Below, one piece after another: positions 8,372 through 17,309 of a DNA stretch of 64,000 bases. The notes beneath the pieces were generated by a model, which was given only the letters and a program-made list of their open reading frames with translations, had not been told where the DNA came from and did not search any database. Source of the DNA: Gammaproteobacteria bacterium. GTDB lineage: Bacteria; Pseudomonadota; Gammaproteobacteria; Coxiellales; Coxiellaceae. Made by a program: the position numbers and the translations under genes. Location: NCBI GenBank assembly GCA_030425685.1, contig JAUIAD010000015.1, positions 22,865 through 86,864 of the forward strand. Reading direction: 5' to 3'. How positions within the stretch are numbered: position 1 is the stretch's first letter; each line of letters opens with the position of its first letter.

Positions 8372-9487
8372 CTAAACATTAAGCAATATCTCACAAACTC
8401 GGTCATTCCCAAGCTGGCGCCACTGAGCTTCTTTTCCCGCTGTAAAAAAGTCGATCTCTTTTTTAAAACCAGGATAAGCAAGGCTCCCCAAATTTTTGGG
8501 CGCGATGTAAATATAGACCCGTTGCAACAGATTTGCCTTATAAAACGATAAAAAACATTTGGCACCGGCTTCTATCCAGAGATCTTGTACGCCATCTTCG
8601 GCAATGCTGTCTAAAACAGATGCAAGATTAACGCCTGAAGACGAAGCAGGAACATAACGACAAAGCAAGTTTTGCTTTTTATTTTTAGCTTGTTGCTGCA
8701 AACACTTTAATCGTTCAGTATCGGCACTATCTGTATAAAATATTACTAGCTTTTTGGCGGTTGAAAATAATTTCGCATCCGGGGGCATTCGCAGCGAACT
8801 GTCCAACATATAAACTGTTTTTTTGATGCATTGCTCACCTTGGCGAACATTCATCTGCGGATTATCGTGAATAACCGTTGTCGCCGTCGTTAGAATAGCA
8901 TCGCTACGCATACGACACTGGTGCGTGAATGCCTTGCACTCTGGCCCCGTAATCGTCACCGGCTTCCCTTCTGGGCCTGCTATCATACCATCGGCACTTA
9001 AGGCAATTTTAGCGGTTACAAAGGGTCTTTTTTTTAAGGTCCAATATTGATAAGGCGCGTAAAAATCGTTAATTTCAGGCAGCATCATATGCTGACACTC
9101 AATCTCAGCATCACGCAATTGTTGCGCCCCTTTGCCAGCAACCGCCGGATTGGGATCAGCAAAACCGTAATACACCTTTTGAACTCCCGCAGCAATAATA
9201 CGCTCGACACAAGGCGGTGTTCGTCCATAATGACAACATGGCTCTAAGGTTACATAGAGAGTTGCATCGGCAAGCTTTCCATCCAAACCATGCAGGGCAA
9301 CCACCTCCGCATGAGGATGACCTGGAGCAAAATGAAAACCCTCGCCAATAATCTTACCATCACGAACAACGATAGCACCTACAGCGGGATTTGGCGCACA
9401 AAAGCCTCGTCTTATAGACGCTAACGCTAATGCTTTCAACATATAATTATCGATTTGACCATCCCCAACAAATACATAATAATTCAC
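8372..9487 (-). CDS. ribD: Bifunctional pyrimidine deaminase / reductase of riboflavin synthesis
   Basis: Converts diaminohydroxyphosphoribosylaminopyrimidine to 5-amino-6-ribitylamino uracil phosphate in two steps. The N-terminal cytidine-deaminase-like half shows PNPAVGAIVV, the zinc ligands in HPHAEVVAL and in EPCCHYGRTPPC; the C-terminal reductase half follows from about residue 150, starting RPFVTAKIALSADGM. The start is uncertain: 9487 is a GTG, and family members usually begin only a few residues before the YM of NYMLKALALA, so a start between residues 10 and 16 is possible. It is not in the ribE operon and lacks an adjacent riboswitch; it is divergent from trmH. Confidence 0.93.
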   Translation of the reverse strand: MNYYVFVGDGQIDNYMLKALALASIRRGFCAPNPAVGAIVVRDGKIIGEGFHFAPGHPHAEVVALHGLDGKLADATLYVTLEPCCHYGRTPPCVERIIAAGVQKVYYGFADPNPAVAGKGAQQLRDAEIECQHMMLPEINDFYAPYQYWTLKKRPFVTAKIALSADGMIAGPEGKPVTITGPECKAFTHQCRMRSDAILTTATTVIHDNPQMNVRQGEQCIKKTVYMLDSSLRMPPDAKLFSTAKKLVIFYTDSADTERLKCLQQQAKNKKQNLLCRYVPASSSGVNLASVLDSIAEDGVQDLWIEAGAKCFLSFYKANLLQRVYIYIAPKNLGSLAYPGFKKEIDFFTAGKEAQWRQLGNDRVCEILLNV

Positions 9488-9523
9488 GCCATCAAAGTGT
9501 AACCAAATAACTGAAGAAAGAAC

Positions 9524-10213
9524 ATGCTAAAGAGCGAACAAGACCAACTGATTGAAAAACATGGCAGCGAAACCTTAATTGACGTTTTAGGCCCCTACGT
9601 CACTGACAATCGCAAGGAGCGTATTAACACCGTCTTAAACGGCCGTTTGCGCACCATCCAGCTGGCTATGGAAGCGCCATCTGATCTCCATAATGCACTT
9701 GCCGCCGTGCGCTCCAGTGAAGCTTTAGGTATATCAACCGTGCATATCATCTGCCCTGAGGGTGATGCCACGGCCGAAAGAACCATTACCCAAGGCGCTA
9801 TCTATTGGGTTGATGTAATTTATCACGACTCGCTCGACGATTTTTTAAGCGTTATAAAAAAAGAAGGGTTCTTGCTTGCCGGCGGTGCCGTCACGGCAAC
9901 CGAGGGCCTATCGAGCGTTGCCATTGAAAAACCCCTATGCATCATTCTTGGTAACGAACAACGCGGCCTAACGCAAGCTGCCCAAGATGCTTGTGACATT
10001 CATTACAAAATCCCCATGTACGGTATGACCGAGAGTTTTAATTTATCGGTTTCTGCCGCTATCAGTTTATACGATACGACCAATCGCAAACGAGCCGCCT
10101 TACAAAATGATAGCGATTTAAATGTTGCGCAGCGCCAGCAATTGCAAGCGCGTTATTATCTTAACAGTCTCGCACCACGTTTAATTACCGGTTTACTTAA
10201 CAGAAAAACATAA
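9524..10213 (+). CDS. trmH: tRNA (guanosine-18-2'-O)-methyltransferase, SpoU family
   Basis: A 229-residue SPOUT-class methyltransferase expected to methylate the ribose of G18 in the tRNA D-loop. The motif-1 region (RLRTIQLAMEAPSDLHNALA, then VRSSEALGI), motif 2 (LGNEQRGLTQAA) and motif 3 (IPMYGMTESFNLSVSAAI) form the AdoMet knot and are all present. The N-terminal 35 residues differ from the E. coli protein, so another 2'-O-methylated RNA target cannot be excluded. The gene is divergent from ribD with a 36-base gap. Confidence 0.82.
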   Translation: MLKSEQDQLIEKHGSETLIDVLGPYVTDNRKERINTVLNGRLRTIQLAMEAPSDLHNALAAVRSSEALGISTVHIICPEGDATAERTITQGAIYWVDVIYHDSLDDFLSVIKKEGFLLAGGAVTATEGLSSVAIEKPLCIILGNEQRGLTQAAQDACDIHYKIPMYGMTESFNLSVSAAISLYDTTNRKRAALQNDSDLNVAQRQQLQARYYLNSLAPRLITGLLNRKT

Positions 10214-10242
10214 TCATAAATGGTGGTGCCGCGGAGGTTTGC

Positions 10243-10262
10243 GGGCGCAGCATGCTGCGCCC
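10243..10262. repeat. Intergenic palindrome GGGCGCAGCATGCTGCGCCC
   Basis: A perfect 20-bp palindrome between the convergent genes trmH and 10381-14010. It is preceded by GGTGCCGCGGAGGTTTGC, which also precedes the copy at 19596, so the repeat unit is longer than the palindrome. A related GTGCCACGGAGG follows at about 10291. Confidence 0.85.
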
Positions 10263-10380
10263 GTTTGGGTGTGAATAGCTGTAGATATCCGTGCCACGGA
10301 GGAAATTTTCTCTGCCATCATAATAGCTTCTTCTATTTAGATTAGATTAGCTTATCCTTAAATAAACATCACGAGGATAT

Positions 10381-13300
10381 TTAAGCTTGATAAGTTGTAC
10401 ACGGGATTTCTTGTTTCACTTCAAAACTTATCTCGCCAAGATTCTTAAAAAACTTAAACGTATGGTAGGGCTTTGGCGGATTGCGACTGGTTAAAATTTT
10501 CCGCCATTCCTTATCTGATATTTGCAAAAGTTTTCTAGCTTTCTCAAAATGACACTCACCGGCAAGATATGACTCTGAGGGACCAGCTTTAAAACGCAAT
10601 GCCCACGAACGATGTGAAGAAATGCGCGCAGCAAAGCCTACCGCTTGTTTTAATAAAACCTCATCAGCTTTAAGTGAACCTCCTAATTTTGACATAAATA
10701 TTTTTTTTGCTGCCGCGGAGGTTGTAGCGATCGCTTTTTCCAACCCTGTTACTATTTCATGTTTTATCTCTTCTAAATGAAGCTCATTTAACCTATCTCC
10801 TATAACTCGCTTTAGAATTGGATGTTGCACAAAATTATTTAATTGCTCAATATCTACTTTTTGTAATTTTTGTAAAATCATGGAGAATGTTGCTTGATCT
10901 TCGCCAACTCCATTTTCAGCAATATGCTTAGCAATATCTAACGTATAATCTCGCCCTATTTTTTCGAGTTGCCGCGTAAAGATATCTTTATTGATACCCC
11001 TATAGAGTTCGCCGTTAAAATTACTCGCCAATACCCTTATCTTTAATAAATCAACTAAACAAGTTACTAAGCTTCTTCGCAGAACCCCCTCCTTTAAGGG
11101 TAACAACAGATCAACCACTTGAAGATAATATTTTTTTTTAAGGTAAGATCGCAAATTGCTAATGTTCGCACTAAGCTGCAGAATTAAATATCGATCGCCA
11201 ATACATTGCCTAACTGCTTTATAATTCTTAAATAATAAATTATATGCATCTATAAGATCATCTCTATTTTGCTTGTACGTTCCATCAAATATAGAAAGCA
11301 GCAACCTTTCTTCTAACCGTTTAGCCACTTCTTTAACTTCATCAAAAAATAAATGATATAAAACCTCTCGCCAATCATCATCACAACACTTATCATAAAT
11401 TTTTACTAAGCTAGTTATACTTAAGTGCTCCAACAACCTTTCTAACAAATATTTATCTCTGATATTCACTAACCCCATATCAAAAAGAGTTTCAGCAATA
11501 TCAAAACAGTCAGGCTGAGATAATCTTGATAGCAACCTATCTATCTCTAAAAGAGTTCCCGGCATTGATATATATTGCCAAGCAGGAACATTGTTTGCTA
11601 TCAGTCTTTGCTTTAGAAGAATAGGCAAAAGGTCAAGACAATACGAAAAATCATTATTTTGATAAAGTGATAGAACTTTATCTATAGTTTCAAGCTTACC
11701 AAACATCTTTACATGCATGAAAAGCTTTGTCAGGAACTCTTCAACTTGATATTGATCAAACTCATCAGCGGGTATTACAAAAGAGCCTTGCGTGCAACTA
11801 GCACGACTTTTATTAATTAAGTTAACGACCCCATATGCGATCACATGCAATTCTTTTGGGTCTACATCATCTTTAATATATGAGGACAGATATAAAACCA
11901 GCTCTAGAGCTAATTCTACCGCCCCCACACGATTACATAAAATACTAAAATATCTTCTATCAGGAAGCGTACAGAAAATTGTTACAAACTCCCTCTTCTC
12001 TCTATTATTACTTAATCTATTAAGATTGCTTAGAATAACCAGCAACATGCTTTTACTACCAGGGGTATTATATTTTTCAGCATATTCTTTTAATAGGGTT
12101 AATAAGGGGTTTTCGTTACTTCCTTCGATCTCCTTCAGCAATATATAAAACTTTTTCTTCTGCAAAATTGGCACTATCTCAACCCTATTGTGCTGCAATG
12201 AAAATTCTATGATATCCTGACCATAATCATTTTTTTTCTCCAACAACTGCTTTAAACCAGCATCATCCCCTTTGCATTCAGCAAGAATACGCTCAACCGT
12301 ACCTGTATCACCCAACTTAACCGCTTGAAAAATATTTGCTGGGTAAACAAAACATTCCGCCTCATAGCAAGCATCTAAGCATGCTTCTGGGTTCGTATTG
12401 CATTTAACAAAAGGCTCTTGTTGATAATCTTGACTGTCAACACCATATTCAGAATAACAAATCATATTGCCTGTTAGTTGCAATGACTTTAGTGCTAGCT
12501 GTTGCAATTTACCCAGCGCTTTTACTTGCTGTATCGATTGATTAACTACAACATAAGCACTACTGTCTACACCAACAGCTTCACCATACACCTGCAAATT
12601 GCTTTTATATTTATGCTGGTCATAACAACGTGATAAATCTAATTTATGTGATAGATCTATAATATGGTTGATATAGATTTTTTCTTGCCTTTGCGCTGCT
12701 GTACCTTTTGCTTTAATTCTATAATCTGGATCACCCATGTATTTTAAAACTTCTGCATAGAATGCAATACTTTCACTGCTATAGCGCAGCTGTTCTGCTA
12801 AAAAATCTGTTAAATTTTTAACTGAGGCCTTTTGATAACGCAAAAACAAAGCTTTATTTTCTAAAAATGCAACCTCACACTCCCTTCCCGTTTTTGAAAA
12901 TACCAGCAGAATTTTTATTATCTTAATATCTTTATGGTGCAGATTCTCACAATAATCTCTAAAAGCTGGCTCTTTTGCATGGTTCTTAAAATACTCAATC
13001 ACACGATCTAAATAAGAGACAACACGCAAATGATGCGCAAGCGCATGGTTAGGCCTGTTAATTCCATATCTCTTAAAATGCGCTCCATTTACATAGGCTC
13101 TAAAAAGAATTTTATAGGCCGTATCAATAGCTAGGTCAAGCGCATAGTTATCAAACACCTCCACCGCCAAACCATAGACCACCTCTGCAATATAACGTTT
13201 TTCTTTTTCGTCATAATCCTTAATCCATAATGCTGAGGGAATTAATGGAACTTCTTTCTCTTCTGCAAATGTTGTAATACTTGCTATTGAACCCTGATTG

Positions 13301-14010
13301 CTGTTAACAATAACAATTTCACTCTCACTTTTACAATTGAAAGCTTCTTTTTCTGTGGCAGCGCTAACAATGCCAGAGCGACTCTGTAGCTTGCCTACTG
13401 TTGGAAATATCCTAACAGGCAGTTTTCTATCCTTACGGTAAAGCGGCCGTTTAATGGGGAATCCTGACGCATCAATATCTCCACTATCCGTTTGCTTATC
13501 ACGAATATTTTTATTAATAAAACTAATAATTAATAGACTCTGCAGAAAAAGCTGCCGTATGGCTATGCCGCTAATAAATTCTTTTTCCTCAAAAGGCTCA
13601 CCTCGCAATAGCTTGTTGACACGTGGATAGTGACTAGGGGTTGTATAAACTCGCATAGCGACTTTTTCAGCCAGTGAAATAGTCACGTCAAGCTCGTCAT
13701 TTTTAAAATCTTGCACTAAGTCGATGCCAGCCTCATACTTTGTGAATTTTTTAAATAATTCACCCACTTGCTTTTCATCAAGATCACTACCATCGCTCAT
13801 ACAAAAGTGATTGAAATTAGCATTTTTTAATGCTAACGACACCTGGTATTCCTGGCCATCACTCTGTTTAGCAATGACTCGCTTTGTTATTGGATCCAAA
13901 GAAAATTGATAGCTCTCAAGCGCAGATAGAATACGTTCGATATCTAGCAAAGCTTTATTTTTTTCTACAGGGCCTTGCAATAGTGGGGATGTAAGCGGCA
14001 CGGGTCTCAT
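10381..14010 (-). CDS. Giant effector-like protein with mART and SidE-like phosphodiesterase signatures
   Basis: A 1209-residue protein without signal peptide. Residues 118-275 read like an ADP-ribosyltransferase: VYTTPSHYPRVNKLLRG (121-137), an R motif LYR (R192), an S motif IVSAAT (S216, T219) and an ExE turn EEKEVPLIPSALW (E251 and E253). Residues 310-465 read like the phosphodiesterase domain of Legionella SidE proteins: RPNHALAHHLR (319-329), FSKTGRECE (371-379) and HIIDLSHKLDLSRC (449-462), supplying the His-Glu-His set. Residues 556-620 look ankyrin-like; the remaining 580 residues are helical and unrecognised. In SidE, mART makes ADP-ribosyl ubiquitin and PDE transfers it to serine; there PDE precedes mART, here the order is reversed. 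The motif matches are seen by eye; ubiquitin as target is inference. It stands alone, opposite to trmH. Confidence 0.72.
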   Translation of the reverse strand: MRPVPLTSPLLQGPVEKNKALLDIERILSALESYQFSLDPITKRVIAKQSDGQEYQVSLALKNANFNHFCMSDGSDLDEKQVGELFKKFTKYEAGIDLVQDFKNDELDVTISLAEKVAMRVYTTPSHYPRVNKLLRGEPFEEKEFISGIAIRQLFLQSLLIISFINKNIRDKQTDSGDIDASGFPIKRPLYRKDRKLPVRIFPTVGKLQSRSGIVSAATEKEAFNCKSESEIVIVNSNQGSIASITTFAEEKEVPLIPSALWIKDYDEKEKRYIAEVVYGLAVEVFDNYALDLAIDTAYKILFRAYVNGAHFKRYGINRPNHALAHHLRVVSYLDRVIEYFKNHAKEPAFRDYCENLHHKDIKIIKILLVFSKTGRECEVAFLENKALFLRYQKASVKNLTDFLAEQLRYSSESIAFYAEVLKYMGDPDYRIKAKGTAAQRQEKIYINHIIDLSHKLDLSRCYDQHKYKSNLQVYGEAVGVDSSAYVVVNQSIQQVKALGKLQQLALKSLQLTGNMICYSEYGVDSQDYQQEPFVKCNTNPEACLDACYEAECFVYPANIFQAVKLGDTGTVERILAECKGDDAGLKQLLEKKNDYGQDIIEFSLQHNRVEIVPILQKKKFYILLKEIEGSNENPLLTLLKEYAEKYNTPGSKSMLLVILSNLNRLSNNREKREFVTIFCTLPDRRYFSILCNRVGAVELALELVLYLSSYIKDDVDPKELHVIAYGVVNLINKSRASCTQGSFVIPADEFDQYQVEEFLTKLFMHVKMFGKLETIDKVLSLYQNNDFSYCLDLLPILLKQRLIANNVPAWQYISMPGTLLEIDRLLSRLSQPDCFDIAETLFDMGLVNIRDKYLLERLLEHLSITSLVKIYDKCCDDDWREVLYHLFFDEVKEVAKRLEERLLLSIFDGTYKQNRDDLIDAYNLLFKNYKAVRQCIGDRYLILQLSANISNLRSYLKKKYYLQVVDLLLPLKEGVLRRSLVTCLVDLLKIRVLASNFNGELYRGINKDIFTRQLEKIGRDYTLDIAKHIAENGVGEDQATFSMILQKLQKVDIEQLNNFVQHPILKRVIGDRLNELHLEEIKHEIVTGLEKAIATTSAAAKKIFMSKLGGSLKADEVLLKQAVGFAARISSHRSWALRFKAGPSESYLAGECHFEKARKLLQISDKEWRKILTSRNPPKPYHTFKFFKNLGEISFEVKQEIPCTTYQA

Positions 14011-14223
14011 ATCACAGCCTTACCTTAACGAGCCGGATAGTGACGCACAATGGCGACGCATTTTTTTATTAGGTCTCATAAGAATTTTTAAGCTCAGGTC
14101 GTTAATATATTATAATCCCTTACTTAAGTATTCCACTTAATCATCTTAACACTAATGAGCATTAATCCATACGGGATTTTGTCAATCTATTACCTATTTA
14201 CTAAGGAGTATGAAACGAAAACC

Positions 14224-14946
14224 CTACGCTTCTAAATTAGCAATATCACTAAAAACACCACTAACACCCCACTGTAAAAGCTGTTGTGCTTGTTGTGCCT
14301 CATTAACGGTATAACATAATACTTTTAAATTTTCGGCAAGAGCACGATCGATTATTTTTTTTGAAATTGCCTTTTGTGAAAAATGCAATGAATACGCCTT
14401 TATTTTCCTAGCTTTTCTTTTCCAAGCAAAAGAAAATCTCTTCAACACAAGACCCAATTGATGCGCTTGATCACAATGGCGCATGGCTTTTAAATTTGCC
14501 AAAGAAAAACTAGAAATTAACGGCGCAGGAAAGTGCGCTGGCCAATAGCGTTTTAACTGCCGATCCACCTCTTGCGCTAAAATATCTTCTTTGCCGCTCG
14601 CGGCTTTTAATTCAATATTAATACCTAATTCTAACTCAACGGCACACTGCAAATAGGCTGATAAGGTGGGCACACGTTCGTTTATAAATTTTTTATCGAA
14701 CCAAGATCCCGCATCTAATTTTACGATTTCAGCATAGCTAGTATTAGCAACAATACCCTTACCATTAGTAGTGCGATGCAAGGTTTTATCATGAAAAATT
14801 ATCGCCTGATTATCCGCCGTCAACATCACATCACACTCAATCCATGTTGCCCCTAATGCTTTCGCTGCGCGCAACGAAGCCAGCGTATTTTCCGGCGCAA
14901 TACGCGAGGCGCCACGATGCGCGATAACTTTGGGTAGGTTTTGCAT
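14224..14946 (-). CDS. ugpQ: Glycerophosphodiester phosphodiesterase
   Basis: Hydrolyses glycerophosphodiesters to glycerol 3-phosphate and an alcohol. The 240-residue cytosolic-type protein shows the GDPD signatures VIAHRGASRIAPENTLASL, WIECDVMLTADNQAIIFHD and INIELKA, which carry the catalytic His pair and the metal-binding Glu residues. An earlier ATG at 14970 adds 8 residues, but MQNLPKVIAHRG at 14946 fits family starts and has AAGGA 10 bases upstream. There is no signal peptide, so it resembles UgpQ rather than periplasmic GlpQ. It is divergent from the leucine dehydrogenase operon. Confidence 0.88.
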   Translation of the reverse strand: MQNLPKVIAHRGASRIAPENTLASLRAAKALGATWIECDVMLTADNQAIIFHDKTLHRTTNGKGIVANTSYAEIVKLDAGSWFDKKFINERVPTLSAYLQCAVELELGINIELKAASGKEDILAQEVDRQLKRYWPAHFPAPLISSFSLANLKAMRHCDQAHQLGLVLKRFSFAWKRKARKIKAYSLHFSQKAISKKIIDRALAENLKVLCYTVNEAQQAQQLLQWGVSGVFSDIANLEA

Positions 14947-15126
14947 ATGGCATTTTTCCTTCAGGTCCATTCTGCTTTCACCCTTACATATTAATACAAT
15001 CCCTGCTAATATTGGGCTTATTTTTTTTAGGATAGAAAAGAGCTAGGGTAACTTATTGATATTTTCAGTAAATGGCTCACTACCGTCATATTCTTGTACA
15101 AACACTAGCAAACCACAAGGACTTAT

Positions 15127-16230
15127 ATGCACAAGCAATCTCATGCCAAGACGTATCAGCAAGACGCTTTACTTCGCTATGCGCGTGTCCTCGGTTTTGG
15201 AGATATTCACTTCAAAATGGATCAAAAAACGGGCTTGGAAGCCATTATTGCTATTCACAGCACACAGCGTGGTCCCGCTATCGGTGGCTGTCGCTTTTAC
15301 CCCTATCGCTCTTCCGGTCAAGCACTTAAAGATGCCTTGCGACTTGCCTATATGATGACCTTAAAAGCTGCTGTCAGTAATTTGCCACACGGTGGTGCCA
15401 AATCAGTGATCATTGCGCCACGACATATCAAAGACCGCGGCGCATTATTTCGCAGCTTTGGTGATTTTGTTCATGATATGAATGGTCGTTATATAACAGC
15501 CATGGATGTTGGTACTTCAACAGCGGATATGGATTGTATTTCTGAACGCACTCCGCATGTTATCGGCGCTGCAGGATCAGATCACAAACAAGAAGACCCC
15601 TCACCCTATACCGCTGCCGGCGTATTACTCAGCATTAAATCAGCGGTAAAATTTAAATTTTCTCGTGATACCTTGGAAGGTTTGACCGTTGCTATACAAG
15701 GTGCTGGTAAAGTGGGCTATCATCTTGCTAAAGGCTTATATGCTGCCGGCGCAAAAATTATAACTTGCGATCCACACAAAGCATCCACCGATCGCTTTGC
15801 TGATGAGTTTGACGCACAAATTGTCGACCTACATGAAATCTATGATGTTGACTGCGATATTTTTGCACCCTGCGCTTTAGGTGGAACCATTAATGCCGAT
15901 ACCATTAACCGTATTAAAGCAAGCATTATTGCCGGTTCTGCTAACAACCAACTAGCCCATCGCAAAATTGGCGACATCCTGCATCAAAAAGGCGTGCTCT
16001 ACGCCCCAGACTATATGATCAATGCGGGTGGTTTAATTCAAGCCGCCTCCATTCATGATTATCACGACGTTAATATCGCCAATGAAATGATTGGCCAACT
16101 TTACGAACGTACTCTACAAGTTTATGAGCGCTCAAGAAGCACTGGACGACCAACGACAGATATTGTTGATCTTATTGCTCGTGAAAAACTATCACTGATG
16201 GATGAACAGGAAGAGGTAGAAACAGTATGA
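15127..16230 (+). CDS. ldh: Leucine dehydrogenase (Glu/Leu/Phe/Val family)
   Basis: Oxidatively deaminates leucine and other branched-chain amino acids to 2-oxo acids with NAD. The 367-residue chain has the substrate domain motif PHGGAKSVII with the catalytic lysine, the MDVGTSTADMD segment typical of leucine dehydrogenases, and a Rossmann motif VAIQGAGKVGYHLAKG near residue 190. Upstream ATGs in other frames are spurious; ATG 15127 follows the weak site AAGGA. The stop codon overlaps the E1alpha start by 4 bases (ATGA), so its 2-oxo acid product is handed to the adjacent dehydrogenase complex. Phe or Val specificity cannot be excluded. Confidence 0.88.
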   Translation: MHKQSHAKTYQQDALLRYARVLGFGDIHFKMDQKTGLEAIIAIHSTQRGPAIGGCRFYPYRSSGQALKDALRLAYMMTLKAAVSNLPHGGAKSVIIAPRHIKDRGALFRSFGDFVHDMNGRYITAMDVGTSTADMDCISERTPHVIGAAGSDHKQEDPSPYTAAGVLLSIKSAVKFKFSRDTLEGLTVAIQGAGKVGYHLAKGLYAAGAKIITCDPHKASTDRFADEFDAQIVDLHEIYDVDCDIFAPCALGGTINADTINRIKASIIAGSANNQLAHRKIGDILHQKGVLYAPDYMINAGGLIQAASIHDYHDVNIANEMIGQLYERTLQVYERSRSTGRPTTDIVDLIAREKLSLMDEQEEVETV

Positions 16231-17309
16231 CCGATGTAACAACGAAATCTGTTGCTGACTTTCACATAAAATATCTGCAACTTATCAATGAAGATAACGA
16301 AGCCACACAGACGCTACCTGATGGCTTTGATGAAAAAACATTAAAAGAGCTTTATCGTTTGATGGCATTAACACGTGCCCTTGACCTTAAAGCGATTAAC
16401 CTTCAACGCACCGGCAAGCTTGGCACGTATCCATCTTCACGTGGACAAGAAGCAATCGGCGTTGGCATGGGCAATGCATTACAAGAAGGGGATGTATTCT
16501 GCCCCTACTATCGTGATCAAGGTGCCTTTATCGCTCGCGGTAATAAACTCTCTAAAATTTTAGGTGTTTGGGGCGGCGACGAGTTTGGTAATGATTTTCA
16601 CAACCCAGTTTCTAAAAAAGACTTTCCGATCTGCGTGCCGATTGGCACACAACTACTGCATGCTACTGGCGTTGCTTTTGCCATGAAATATCGCAAGGAA
16701 CAAAAAGCCGTGCTCACGATTTGCGGTGATGGCGGCACATCGCAAGGCGATTTTTATGAAGCGTTAAACGTTGCTGGTGAATGGCAGCTACCCGTTGTTT
16801 TTGTTATTAATAATAATCAATGGGCCATTTCAGTACCGCGCGATGCGCAATCACACTGTAAAACACTGGCGCAAAAAGCGATTGCCGGCGGCTTTGAAGG
16901 CCTACAAGTTGATGGCAATGATGTCGTGGCCGTTCGTTACGCTGTTGACCAAGCCTTACAAAAAGCCCGCAACGGTGGCGGACCTACTTTAATTGAAGCG
17001 GTAACCTACCGTTTATGCAACCACACCACCGCAGATGATGCAACGCGCTACCAGTCTGAAGAAGATGTTAAAGCCGCGTGGAAAAAAGAACCGATTGCAC
17101 GACTAGGCCACTATATGGAAGCACAAGGTTGGTGGTCACGCGAAAAAGAAGCAGAGCTGCAAAAAGAAGTGACGGATGAATTAAATCAAGCCGTCGAAGA
17201 ATATTTAAATGCACCGGAGCCAACTGCAACGGATATGTTTGACTACCTTTATGCTGAATTACCCGCTGCACTTAAACCACAACGTGACAGCTTAGGAGAA
17301 GACGCATGA
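16227..17309 (+). CDS. 2-oxo acid dehydrogenase E1 component, alpha subunit
   Basis: A 360-residue thiamine diphosphate-dependent subunit that decarboxylates a 2-oxo acid. The cofactor motif GDGGTSQGDFYEALNVAG ending in VINNNQWAIS (about residues 165-200) is intact, as is the phosphorylation-loop-like segment HTTADDATRY. The length and the leucine dehydrogenase neighbour favour branched-chain 2-oxo acid dehydrogenase (BkdA1-like); pyruvate dehydrogenase (PdhA, Gram-positive type) is the alternative, and databases often use that name for these Legionellales operons. Starts with ATGA overlap after leucine dehydrogenase and ends with ATGA overlap into E1beta. Confidence 0.87.
   Translation: MTDVTTKSVADFHIKYLQLINEDNEATQTLPDGFDEKTLKELYRLMALTRALDLKAINLQRTGKLGTYPSSRGQEAIGVGMGNALQEGDVFCPYYRDQGAFIARGNKLSKILGVWGGDEFGNDFHNPVSKKDFPICVPIGTQLLHATGVAFAMKYRKEQKAVLTICGDGGTSQGDFYEALNVAGEWQLPVVFVINNNQWAISVPRDAQSHCKTLAQKAIAGGFEGLQVDGNDVVAVRYAVDQALQKARNGGGPTLIEAVTYRLCNHTTADDATRYQSEEDVKAAWKKEPIARLGHYMEAQGWWSREKEAELQKEVTDELNQAVEEYLNAPEPTATDMFDYLYAELPAALKPQRDSLGEDA

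Noticed and set aside
15056..15355. Two plus-strand frames overlapping the start of leucine dehydrogenase
   Set aside because: They conflict with the leucine dehydrogenase frame, which carries clear family motifs from ATG 15127.
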